Positions 16,762 through 24,607 of a stretch of 36,872 nucleotides of DNA are shown here, one piece after another. The notes beneath the pieces were generated by a model that searched no databases, was not told the origin of the DNA, and worked only from the letters and a program-made list of their open reading frames with translations. Where the stretch lies: the NCBI GenBank assembly GCA_027622195.1, contig JAQBZO010000018.1, forward strand, positions 1 through 36,872, in the 5' to 3' direction. The position numbers were made by a program, and so were the translations under genes. Within the stretch, counting starts at the first letter, position 1; each line of letters opens with the position of its first letter. The stretch comes from Planctomycetota bacterium. Its GTDB lineage: Bacteria > Planctomycetota > Phycisphaerae > Phycisphaerales > SM1A02.

Positions 16762-17475
16762 TTAGTTCGAGGAACTGCCCGAGACAACCCCAATTCCATT
16801 CAGATTTGATTCGAAAATGGATGCGGCGAAGTATTGCCCAGGACCCGCTCCGCCAGGCATATCGCTCGAGAGGACAATGCGGCTGGAATTGATTCCGAGT
16901 TGAGCCTGCAAGGTCGATACCAGTTCCGAGAGTTCGCCGATTTGGCGATCGGTGAATGGGCGTCGGTCTCCGTTTCCAACGAGGCATATCGAGATTGTGT
17001 CGTCGCGAAGATTGTCGGACGAAAGCGCCGCAATTCGCGCCACGCTGGACCCCTTGGTGATCGAGACTGGGCTCAGATGTGCGCCGGGAAGTTGACGGTC
17101 CCAACGGTAGCCAACGTGAACTGCGCCGTCCCCCATCCCCTGTCCGTTTCCAATGAGGAAATGATGACCGAGTCCCGCGCGCCCTTGTGCGAGGTGCTGC
17201 CGTTCGATGGTTTCCCAGGAACCGCCGGGGGTCGCCGAATGATGGATCACGATCGCCTTCCACCGCCCCGCGTTCAACTGTGCCTCGCGAGGTTGGATCG
17301 AACTGCCAGGTGCGGATGGGCCTACCTCAGTCACGTTCCAAGCGACTGGCGGAGTGACGCGATCCTTCCCATCGAGCGCAAGGATTCCGAAGACGAGTGT
17401 GGATGCTCCGATGAGCGCGAACCACATAATTCTTGTTCGCTGTGCGCTTCGTGCAGGTGCTTTCGTCGATGCCAT
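16762..17475 (-). CDS. Membrane-anchored amidase_2/PGRP-like protein with zinc ligands missing
   Basis: The 237-aa product has one N-terminal transmembrane helix (about 18-34) and a periplasmic domain of the N-acetylmuramoyl-L-alanine amidase_2/PGRP family. Recognisable parts are IVIHHSATPGGSW (H78/H79), the GLGHHFLIGNG segment, and ISICLVGNGDRRPFT. Where active members have GHRDVPGG...CPG, this protein has LSSDMPGG...GPG, so the second His and the Cys ligand are absent. It may bind peptidoglycan or another ligand without cutting it. The ATG at 17475 is chosen because AAAGGAG sits nine bases upstream; a TTG at 17484 abuts that site and is unlikely. Transcription continues toward the kinase gene. 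Confidence 0.85.
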   Translation of the reverse strand: MASTKAPARSAQRTRIMWFALIGASTLVFGILALDGKDRVTPPVAWNVTEVGPSAPGSSIQPREAQLNAGRWKAIVIHHSATPGGSWETIERQHLAQGRAGLGHHFLIGNGQGMGDGAVHVGYRWDRQLPGAHLSPVSITKGSSVARIAALSSDNLRDDTISICLVGNGDRRPFTDRQIGELSELVSTLQAQLGINSSRIVLSSDMPGGAGPGQYFAASIFESNLNGIGVVSGSSSN

Positions 17476-17578
17476 CCGTCGCAACTCCTTTCGACATCAT
17501 TGTCGTTGCTCTGCGTATCGGACGCGAAGCGCAAACAACTTTCATTTCAAATGCAACTCTGTGCAAATCGTGCAAAAA

Positions 17579-17827
17579 TCAACTCGATGATGGAGTCAAT
17601 CGCGCGCGAAGCGCGGGTTGTGGGCGTCCGAAGACATCATTCTCTTCGAGCGGCGCGTCATTCTGCCGCAGTCGGTCGTATGTCTGAAACTGCGTGCGCG
17701 GTTTGTCTGATGGGAAGAGTGCGCGCTGACAACCGATGTTGGAGAGAAGCACCACCACAAGGGGAAGTATCACCCGAATGAGCAGACCACAAGAGTCGGC
17801 TGATCGAGTGGCTGAATGAGTTCTCAT
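17579..17827 (-). CDS. Small planctomycete-type lipoprotein
   Basis: The predicted 82-aa product has an N-terminal hydrophobic segment (IRVILPLVVVLLSNIGC) ending in a lipobox-like cysteine, so it is probably a lipoprotein. The short mature part contains LFPSDKPRTQFQTYDRLR and FGRPQPALRARL, patterns I have seen in small planctomycete secreted proteins of unknown function. I chose the ATG at 17827, which avoids a long n-region. An ATG at 17866 would overlap the upstream lipoprotein gene by 29 bases and add 13 residues. I cannot assign a function. Confidence 0.7.
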   Translation of the reverse strand: MRTHSATRSADSCGLLIRVILPLVVVLLSNIGCQRALFPSDKPRTQFQTYDRLRQNDAPLEENDVFGRPQPALRARLTPSSS

Positions 17828-17837
17828 CGTGTGGGCA

Positions 17838-18446
17838 TTATCGCTCTTTTTCTGTTCCTGAGCCATCGCGGTGCGCTTCGATCAGTCTTCCCGATGCAAG
17901 ATCCGTAAACCGAGCATCAATCGAGGGTCGGGGAGAGAGGGTTGCCCGAGATCCATCCGAGCGTAATGTCGAGATTGAGAAGGCGTAGCTCGCTCCCGTG
18001 AAGCCACCCCTCCAACTTTCGCGCACCTCTTCGGCGGTGAATGAATCAGAGAGGGAGGAGCCATCTTCAAAGGTGACCGTGATCTCGATTGATCCAGCCA
18101 TCTGGATAAACCTCTCGCGTCCATCGACGGGATCGATCCAGACTCGAAACACTGAAGAATCATCGGGATCCAATGCCGAAAGGCGACCAATCCGAATCTC
18201 GGAAATGGCTGGAATCGCGCCATCCGGCAACGCCGGTCGACCGGCAGCCGCGAGCTTGGTTTCGAGCTCACCGATCTGCGCCTCAAGCGAGGCGATTTGC
18301 TCCTCATTCTCGGCGATTTCGCGGCGAAGGAGATCACTCGGAGAAGGCTGCAGAAGAGTCTTGCGGCAACCTCCAGTCACCGTCACGACGAGGAGCACCG
18401 CGGTAACGAGCGACACACTGGGGGTCCAAGTCCAATGAGTTGTCAT
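17838..18446 (-). CDS. Lipoprotein with N-terminal coiled coil
   Basis: The 202-aa product has a signal peptide with lipobox-like TVTGGC (Cys27). A coiled-coil stretch follows at about 38-68 (DLLRREIAENEEQIASLEAQ). A beta-rich domain comes next, with repeated Ser/Asp-rich strands (ALDPDDSSVFRVWIDPVDGR, SIEITVTFEDGSSLSDSF). It is probably anchored to a membrane facing the periplasm. Its ATG overlaps the Rex stop codon (ATGA), so the two genes are likely co-translated. I do not recognise the domain. Confidence 0.85.
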   Translation of the reverse strand: MTTHWTWTPSVSLVTAVLLVVTVTGGCRKTLLQPSPSDLLRREIAENEEQIASLEAQIGELETKLAAAGRPALPDGAIPAISEIRIGRLSALDPDDSSVFRVWIDPVDGRERFIQMAGSIEITVTFEDGSSLSDSFTAEEVRESWRGGFTGASYAFSISTLRSDGSRATLSPRPSIDARFTDLASGRLIEAHRDGSGTEKER

Positions 18447-19105
18447 CCGCGAACCACTCCTTCCACTTTATCTTCGCCAGCCAAGACCACCTCAAAGACG
18501 AGTCGTCGCAGTTCCACCTGAAAGTCGACGCTGGTGATTTGCATCCCCTCTGGGACGATGACGCGCCGAGGGGCAAAGTTCAGAATCCCCCGAACGCCCG
18601 CGGCGACGAGTTGGTCCACGACATCCTGTGCCGCATCGGCTGGAACCGCCACGATGCCGAGTTCGGCCCGCAATTGCTTCACGACCGATTTCAGTTCATG
18701 CATTGGATGGACCACTCGACCGCTCCACGATTTTCCGACAATCTCAGTGTTGGTATCAAACGCGGCAACGATTGCGAAGTTCTCGGATCGAAAGGGTGCA
18801 TAGGAAAGGACGGCACGACCAATGTTGCCGACGCCGACAATGACCGCTCTCCAAGACCGAGTCAGCCCGATCGTCTCGCGCAGCGTTTGCGAAAGTTCGA
18901 GCAACGAATACCCCACGCCGGGCTGACCAAGGACCGAAAGGTGTGTGAGATCCTTTCGGATCTGCGCTGCCGTCAATCCGAGCGCGTCGGCGAGCATCTG
19001 GCTACTCGCCTTGGAATGGCCCACAGCCAAGAGTTCCTCACACTCGCGCAGGTACAAGTTCAACCGCTTCGCAGTGGGTCGCGGAATACGGGGACGCGAG
19101 ATCAT
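18443..19105 (-). CDS. rex: Redox-sensing transcriptional repressor Rex
   Basis: Rex represses genes for fermentation and respiration when the NADH/NAD ratio is low and releases DNA when NADH is high. The 220-aa protein has the winged-helix N-terminus (RLNLYLRECEELLAVG, QIRKDLTHLSVLGQPGVGY) and the Rossmann domain motif VGVGNIGRAVL, followed by the dimerising VDFQVEL region. The start ATG at 19105 is 43 bases from the divergent metF start. I see no clear Rex operator (TTGTGAA-N4-TTCACAA-like) there, so I cannot say what it controls. Confidence 0.95.
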   Translation of the reverse strand: MISRPRIPRPTAKRLNLYLRECEELLAVGHSKASSQMLADALGLTAAQIRKDLTHLSVLGQPGVGYSLLELSQTLRETIGLTRSWRAVIVGVGNIGRAVLSYAPFRSENFAIVAAFDTNTEIVGKSWSGRVVHPMHELKSVVKQLRAELGIVAVPADAAQDVVDQLVAAGVRGILNFAPRRVIVPEGMQITSVDFQVELRRLVFEVVLAGEDKVEGVVRG

Positions 19106-19148
19106 GGGGGCAGTGTAGGGTTCTTCGCATCGGCTCTACCATGCCTTG

Positions 19149-20066
19149 ATGCAAGTGGCGCAACGGATTCGACAGCATGGGGCCACTGTGAGCTTCGAGT
19201 TCTTTCCTCCAAAGGACGATGCGGGCTGGGAAACCCTCTTCGCATCGATCGCCGAACTTGAACCGCTTCGTCCGAGTTTCGTCAGCGTGACCTACGGCGC
19301 TGGCGGATCAACCCGCGAACGGACCCATGCGTTGGTGGAACGGTTGTTGCGAGAAACGACGCTGACCACCATGCCACACCTCACGGGTGTTGGTCACACG
19401 CGTGCCGAGGTCGATGCGATGGTTGATCGCTACCAAACGGCTGGAGTTCGCACCGTTCTCGCACTTCGAGGCGATGCTCGAAAGGACGATTCATCTGCCT
19501 GTGCGGGCGATTTCTCATTTGCAGTGGACCTCGTGCGTCATCTGCGAAACGCTACGCCCCGCAAGGCAGAAACTGCGATTGAAATCGGCGTCGCGGGTTA
19601 CCCAGAGGGACATCCAGAAACGCCCAATACGTTGAAGCAGATGGATCACCTCAAGGCGAAAATTGATGCGGGTGCTGACTTCATCGTGACGCAACTCTTT
19701 TTCGACAACCGTGCATTTCTCGATTGGCGCGATCGTTGCGAACTTGCGGGTATCAGAGTCCCCATCATTGCTGGCATCATGCCTGTGACCACCCTCGCTG
19801 GACTTCATCGCATGGCCGAACTCGCCGCTGGGGCACGATTCCCCGCATCACTCTTGCGCGCCATCGACCGCGCACAAGGCGACGCTGCGTCAGTACGCCG
19901 CGTTGGTATTCACTGGGCGACTGAGCAATGCAGGGACTTGCTCGACCACAAAGTCCACGGATTGCACTTCTACACATTGAATCGCAGTGATGCGACTCGG
20001 CAGATCTTCGAGAGCCTCGGCATTCGTGATAGCACTGCGATTGCAACGAGTGCACCAAGGCAGTGA
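19149..20066 (+). CDS. metF: 5,10-methylenetetrahydrofolate reductase
   Basis: This 305-aa flavoprotein reduces 5,10-methylene-THF to 5-methyl-THF for methionine synthesis. Family signatures are SFEFFPPKDDAGWETL near the N-terminus, SVTYGAGGSTRERTHALVERL, LRGDARKDDS, and DFIVTQLFFDNRAFLDW with the later PIIAGIMPVTT. The ATG at 19149 is taken; a TTG at 19146 directly in front is less likely. It is divergent from rex with 43 bases between, and its stop is 11 bases from the convergent secreted-protein gene. Confidence 0.96.
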   Translation: MQVAQRIRQHGATVSFEFFPPKDDAGWETLFASIAELEPLRPSFVSVTYGAGGSTRERTHALVERLLRETTLTTMPHLTGVGHTRAEVDAMVDRYQTAGVRTVLALRGDARKDDSSACAGDFSFAVDLVRHLRNATPRKAETAIEIGVAGYPEGHPETPNTLKQMDHLKAKIDAGADFIVTQLFFDNRAFLDWRDRCELAGIRVPIIAGIMPVTTLAGLHRMAELAAGARFPASLLRAIDRAQGDAASVRRVGIHWATEQCRDLLDHKVHGLHFYTLNRSDATRQIFESLGIRDSTAIATSAPRQ

Positions 20067-20077
20067 ACGATCATAAA

Positions 20078-21586
20078 TTACTGCGCTCGCCAGATGGATC
20101 GTGTAATGGCAACGATGTCGGGGTTGGATGGATCAGTTTCCATCATCGTGATGCCCGCTTCCATCAATTCGGTGTTCCCGATTTGGTATCCGCAGTAGGC
20201 CGCAACGAGTCCGTAGTCGAGCCGTTCACCTTCAATCGACCCCTTACCAAAATCGAGTGCCACCTCGCCCACCTGGGCAAGGCGTGATGGAGCGGTTCCT
20301 TTTCCGTTGTCCATTCGCATCGCGATCATCTCTGGATGTCTCACAAAGAGTCGACGAAGATGCAACCCCGCGCTCAGCGGAAGTCCAGCGCCAATCTGCG
20401 CGTGCGCGCGCCCGAGCGCGGCGAGCGGATTGTCTAAAGAAAGTGCCGCGGCAGAGGCAAACAGTTTGTCTGCCTGGAAATAGCGCGAGTCTTGCAGTGC
20501 GCCTTCCGCAGCAAGCATGATCTCACGCAACCGTCCCTCTGATTCTGGAACGAGTGTTGGAAGCAACTCTCTGTGCCTCAGCAACTGCGCCGCCTCAATG
20601 GGGTCCCACTCCTTCTCGGGCTGCTTCTTGGGATCCTCATCCTTGCGTTTTTTCTTGATCGCCTCTTCACCCAACACATCCATTTCGGCGCGCTGCAAGA
20701 GTTCATCACTCCACTCTTGAAACTCACCGAGGCGCTTTCGAATCGCGTCCATTTCGGAATCCACATTAGTGCTCCCAGAGTCAGTGACACGCTTCACGAT
20801 CGTGTCTGCGGCTCTCCAGTACGACTCGGGTGCCATGGCAGCATCCCGCTTGGAATCAGCCGCATTCGCGTCGATACCGCGGCGAAGAGGTGTTTCAAAT
20901 GGTTCAACCAGTTTGGCGTTCGAGACGGCCTCTCGAGTAAACCGCATACGCGCGATGTCGTATTGCGAAACGAGACCAAGCACCTCGGCGACGCCTGATT
21001 GCTCAGAGACCACACCAGCGACTGGACTGAGCGTTACAGTCGCTTGTGGGAATCGATAGAGAATTCGTGGAATGCCGTCCGTCTGCAGGATGCTCGCTGC
21101 ATTATCGCGGGCGAAGCGGGTCGAGACCGCATCTCGTGCGGAGGTCCTGATGACGGTCTCGAGCCGGCTCGGATGCGATGATCCTCCGAAGTCGCGAGCG
21201 AACTCGAGCGCGCCGAGTCCTTGCGCCGACGAAAACCTCGAATCACTCGTGAGCGTCTGGAGGAGCAGCGGATCACTTCCTGCGCTGTAGGACCGGAATC
21301 CTCGCAGAGTATCGCCGCCCACGGCACCACGAAAATCGTCTGCTGCCGTGTACCCGACGCTGCCTCGAAAGCCTCGGCCATCTGCGATACCGCCCGTCAC
21401 CACGAGATTGCGTTGTCGAAAGTCGGTCTGGGGAACGGCGGTGTTCGATCTTCCGCGATGACCCAGATTGGCATCGAGTGCGTCACCCTGCCCTGGCACA
21501 TCGAGTGCATTTTGCGCTGGCGCAGCCATCGAGATGACCAAGCACGAACTGACCGCAACGAGGAGAATGGACGAAGTCATTGCCAT
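20078..21586 (-). CDS. Secreted/periplasmic protein, unknown function, TPR-like C-terminal part
   Basis: The 502-aa product begins with a hydrophobic signal segment (MTSSILLVAVSSCLVISMA), then a long Ser/Gly/Arg-rich region (LGHRGRSNTAVPQ, GGIADGRGFRG). A Lys-rich segment (KKKRKDEDPKKQP near 305-320) follows. The C-terminal helical part resembles TPR repeats (YFQADKLFASAAALSLDNPLAALGRAHAQIG). I do not recognise the whole. The likely ATG is at 21586; 21580 is an alternative. With the first choice the start lies in CATG shared with the plus-strand gene. It may be a protein-interaction scaffold, but that rests only on the TPR-like part. Confidence 0.8.
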   Translation of the reverse strand: MAMTSSILLVAVSSCLVISMAAPAQNALDVPGQGDALDANLGHRGRSNTAVPQTDFRQRNLVVTGGIADGRGFRGSVGYTAADDFRGAVGGDTLRGFRSYSAGSDPLLLQTLTSDSRFSSAQGLGALEFARDFGGSSHPSRLETVIRTSARDAVSTRFARDNAASILQTDGIPRILYRFPQATVTLSPVAGVVSEQSGVAEVLGLVSQYDIARMRFTREAVSNAKLVEPFETPLRRGIDANAADSKRDAAMAPESYWRAADTIVKRVTDSGSTNVDSEMDAIRKRLGEFQEWSDELLQRAEMDVLGEEAIKKKRKDEDPKKQPEKEWDPIEAAQLLRHRELLPTLVPESEGRLREIMLAAEGALQDSRYFQADKLFASAAALSLDNPLAALGRAHAQIGAGLPLSAGLHLRRLFVRHPEMIAMRMDNGKGTAPSRLAQVGEVALDFGKGSIEGERLDYGLVAAYCGYQIGNTELMEAGITMMETDPSNPDIVAITRSIWRAQ

Positions 21587-22232
21587 GAAAGATCTCAATC
21601 AGTCTAGCGCTCCACCACGACACTACGGTCCACTCTCGGGCGTGTTCGTCCTTCTTGGATTTGTTGTGGTAGCGGGAGTTCTTTCCCCCGTCCATCCCCC
21701 ACGAATACCGGCACCGGGAATCACTCCCGTTGCAGATTGGCTCGCCGAAACCGAGGTCACTCGAACCGGCATGCGGTATGAGTCCCCTCGGTTGGGGATG
21801 GACCACGAGACGAGCGATCGAGAACTCAATTCGCTCCTTCTTCTCACATGCCAAGAGGGAGAGATGCCCCCCATTCCCCTCTTTGGCGAACTGGGATGGA
21901 GAGTCTCTGCGGCAACGGTGGCGCAATCCGAGACTCCGCCGTTTTCGATTCTCATTGCACTCACCTCGAAACAGGGACACATCGTGCTGATTTCCATCCG
22001 CAAGGACGACAATGAGTCTGCAACGTTCGACACTTTCGGACGTCCACACGCACTCGAGCTCGGAGCCGTTGGCGTGTTGGAGCGAAGTGCGCCCAACACA
22101 CCAGACACGATCGTCTTCCGACACGCGGGATTTCTCTACGCCATCGAGTCTGCTCATCCCGCCGATTTCGAATCATTGCGAACTGCCATCCTCGAAGCAC
22201 CCACCGACCGAATCAAGTGGCGCGAACTATGA
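21585..22232 (+). CDS. Single-pass membrane protein, unknown function
   Basis: The 215-aa product has one N-terminal hydrophobic segment (GPLSGVFVLLGFVVVAGVL, near 15-33) and a soluble domain that is probably periplasmic. The domain has Glu/Leu-rich segments and FSILIALTSKQGHIVLISI. I do not recognise it. The ATG at 21585 is chosen because it is the nearest in-frame ATG before the hydrophobic segment; an ATG at 21567 directly abuts an AGGAGA site and is possible. Its stop overlaps the metG start (ATGA), so it is the first gene of the metG operon. It shares its start region with the divergent secreted-protein gene. Confidence 0.75.
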   Translation: MKDLNQSSAPPRHYGPLSGVFVLLGFVVVAGVLSPVHPPRIPAPGITPVADWLAETEVTRTGMRYESPRLGMDHETSDRELNSLLLLTCQEGEMPPIPLFGELGWRVSAATVAQSETPPFSILIALTSKQGHIVLISIRKDDNESATFDTFGRPHALELGAVGVLERSAPNTPDTIVFRHAGFLYAIESAHPADFESLRTAILEAPTDRIKWREL

Positions 22233-23914
22233 TCGACGCTTCGATGTCAAGACCGGTCTACATCACAACTCCGATTTATTATGTGAACGATCGTCCGCAC
22301 ATCGGACACGCTTACACCACGATGATTTCGGATGTGGTCGCACGAGGATGTCGACTGCAAGGTCGCACCGTGTTTTTCCTCACTGGGACTGATGAGCATG
22401 GTGCCAAAGTCGAAAAGAGCGCGACGGCTCGAGGAGTCACTCCGCAAGCACTCGCTGATGTGAATGCTGCTGAGTTTCAGCGTGTCCTTCGTCTGTTTGA
22501 CATCTCGAATGATGACTTCATTCGCACAACGCAACCTCGCCACACAAGGCAAGTGCAGGCGATGATCAAGGCTCTCCAAGCGCGCGGAGCCATCACACTC
22601 GGAACATTTTCAGGCTGGTACGACGAAGGGCAAGAGGAGTATTACACCGAGACCCGCGCCAAGGAACTTGACTATAAGAGTCCGATCAGCGGAAAGTCGC
22701 TCATCCGTGCATCCGAAGAGAATTACTACTTTCGATTGAGTGAGTTTCAAGGGCGACTCGAGGAATTCTTCAACGCGAATCCTGACTTCATCCAGCCATC
22801 GGGTCGATTCAACGAGGTGCGAGGGCGACTGCGAGAAGGACTGCAAGATGTTCCAGTCACACGCACCAACTTTTCGTGGGGCATTCCATTCCCCGACGAC
22901 AAGCGTCATGTGATCTATGTGTGGATCGATGCGCTGATGAACTATGCGAGCGCACTTGGACTCGCGTGGCCACTTGCGCGTGACCTCGGCGTGCCTTCGA
23001 TCGAGGGGTGCGCTGGAAGCACAGCATCTGGCGCAGGACTTGAATCCGACGATGCAACGCTCGCGCAGTTGTACGAATCACGCGCGCACTTTTGGCCTGC
23101 GCACACGCACGTCATCGGCAAGGAGATCCTCTGGTTTCACGCGGTGATTTGGCCGGCCATGTTGATGGCTCTCGAACTTCCACTTCCCAAGCGCATTCAC
23201 GCGCATAGTTTTTGGATTGCGGATGGACAGAAGATGAGCAAGTCGATGGGCAACTTTGTCGACCTTGAAACGATTGACCGATTCGTCGCCCACTACGGAC
23301 TCGACGCGTGGCGTTGGTACATGGCGACGCAAGGACCACTTCAAGCAGCGGACGCTGACTTTCGAGCATCGCATTTCCATGAGACCTATACCGCGGATCT
23401 CGTCAACCTCGTGGGCAATTGTGCGAGCCGCGTCGGGGCCATGATCGCGAAATACTGTGGCGGCACATTGCCAGACGATGCGGAGCGCGGAGGCGAATGG
23501 CCCATTCGCTGTGAGAAGGCGATCGTCCAGTGGCGTGAGGCGATGGATGCTTTTGATCTCAACGCTGCTGCTCGTGCACCGCTCGAACTGCTGCGTGAGA
23601 TTGACGCGTTCATCCACCACACCGAACCCTTCAAACTCGCCAAGGATCCTGCGAACCTGGCTCGCGTCGAGAGCATCCTGTCACAGAGTGCGAGAACGAT
23701 TCGCGTGGCTGGAGTTCTCCTTGCGCCGTTCCTTCCCACCAAAATGGATGAACTGGCAACAGCGTTCGGTGGAAGTGCACTTGGACCCGTCCACGCCGCG
23801 GGGTCGCACTGCAACGAATTCGATTCGGTGGTCAGTTTTCATCTTCCAAAGGTGGGCGTGTCCATTGCGAAACTGGCGCTCTTTCCGCGGATCGATATCG
23901 TGGCGAGCGCATGA
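22229..23914 (+). CDS. metG: Methionyl-tRNA synthetase
   Basis: This class I synthetase charges tRNA-Met. The 561-aa protein has the nucleotide motif HIGHAYTT (class I HIGH) near residue 22 and KMSKSMG in the C-terminal half. In the connective-peptide region the zinc-knuckle cysteines seen in many MetRS are absent (GWYDEGQEEYY), so it is of the zinc-free type. No C-terminal tRNA-binding (EMAP-like) extension is seen. The ATG at 22229 overlaps the stop of the upstream membrane-protein gene by ATGA, and its own stop overlaps the phosphatase start by ATGA. Confidence 0.96.
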   Translation: MIDASMSRPVYITTPIYYVNDRPHIGHAYTTMISDVVARGCRLQGRTVFFLTGTDEHGAKVEKSATARGVTPQALADVNAAEFQRVLRLFDISNDDFIRTTQPRHTRQVQAMIKALQARGAITLGTFSGWYDEGQEEYYTETRAKELDYKSPISGKSLIRASEENYYFRLSEFQGRLEEFFNANPDFIQPSGRFNEVRGRLREGLQDVPVTRTNFSWGIPFPDDKRHVIYVWIDALMNYASALGLAWPLARDLGVPSIEGCAGSTASGAGLESDDATLAQLYESRAHFWPAHTHVIGKEILWFHAVIWPAMLMALELPLPKRIHAHSFWIADGQKMSKSMGNFVDLETIDRFVAHYGLDAWRWYMATQGPLQAADADFRASHFHETYTADLVNLVGNCASRVGAMIAKYCGGTLPDDAERGGEWPIRCEKAIVQWREAMDAFDLNAAARAPLELLREIDAFIHHTEPFKLAKDPANLARVESILSQSARTIRVAGVLLAPFLPTKMDELATAFGGSALGPVHAAGSHCNEFDSVVSFHLPKVGVSIAKLALFPRIDIVASA

Positions 23915-24513
23915 GTCCAATGACGACCAAGCAAATCTGGTTGGTTCGCCATGCAGAGACCGCGTGGAGCAAGAGCGGGCAGCACACCGGTCGCACTGAC
24001 ATCCCACTCACTCATGCTGGAGAAATGGCGGCGTTGGCACTTCGTCCCATTCTGGCACAACATTCATTCGCGCTCGTGCTCTCGAGTCCAAGGCAACGCG
24101 CGATGCATACATGTGCACTGGCTGGGTTCGAAGAGCAGCGAACATCCACCGACGATTTGTGCGAGTGGGACTATGGATCATTCGAAGGACGCACCACCAA
24201 GGAGATTCAAGAGAAGTCGCCAGCGTGGGATATTTGGCGCGATGGATGCGATGGCGGTGAGACACTCGCGCAAGTGGCCGCGCGCTGCCAACGTGTCATC
24301 GACCGTTGCCTCGCGGTGGACGGCGACTGCGCGCTCTTCGCGCATGGTCATGTTTCAAGAGTCCTCGCAGCGGTATTCGTGCAGCGGGATCCAGCTTTCG
24401 GAGCTCATCTTGCTCTGCAACCGGGCAGCATCAGCGTGCTCGGATTCGAGCACTCGAACCGAGTGATTCTGCGCTGGAATCTCGTCAGCGATGCGACCGT
24501 CGCGTTGCCTTGA
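23911..24513 (+). CDS. Histidine phosphatase family protein
   Basis: The 200-aa product belongs to the phosphoglycerate-mutase-like histidine phosphatase family. The catalytic motif is LVRHAETAW (phosphohistidine His at about 14). The second conserved His is in FAHGHVSRVLAA. LTHAGEMAAL and LSSPRQRAMHTC are also typical. The substrate is unknown: members dephosphorylate small metabolites or phosphoproteins. It is coupled to metG by the ATGA overlap and lies convergent to proS with 94 bases between. Confidence 0.9.
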   Translation: MSPMTTKQIWLVRHAETAWSKSGQHTGRTDIPLTHAGEMAALALRPILAQHSFALVLSSPRQRAMHTCALAGFEEQRTSTDDLCEWDYGSFEGRTTKEIQEKSPAWDIWRDGCDGGETLAQVAARCQRVIDRCLAVDGDCALFAHGHVSRVLAAVFVQRDPAFGAHLALQPGSISVLGFEHSNRVILRWNLVSDATVALP

Positions 24514-24544
24514 CCTCTCCAAGCAGGAACCTTACGCCACGATT

Positions 24545-24570
24545 CGACAGGCAGTCGACAGGCAGTCGAC
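24545..24570. repeat. Short tandem repeat between the phosphatase gene and proS
   Basis: An 11-base unit (CGACAGGCAGT) occurs twice in tandem (24545-24566) and is followed by CGAC. Each unit can form a small CGAC/GTCG hairpin around AGGCA. It lies in the 94-base gap between two convergent genes. It may act in termination, but there is no T tract. It may also be simple slippage. Confidence 0.6.
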
Positions 24571-24607
24571 CGCGGTTGCCGCAAATCCACATCATTGACG
24601 TTGTCGG

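Noticed and set aside
19106-19148. Rex operator between rex and metF
   Set aside because: I looked for a TTGTGAA/TTCACAA-like palindrome and did not see one.
24545-24570. Direct repeats considered as CRISPR or attachment site
   Set aside because: Only two tandem 11-base units without spacers; no cas or integrase gene nearby.
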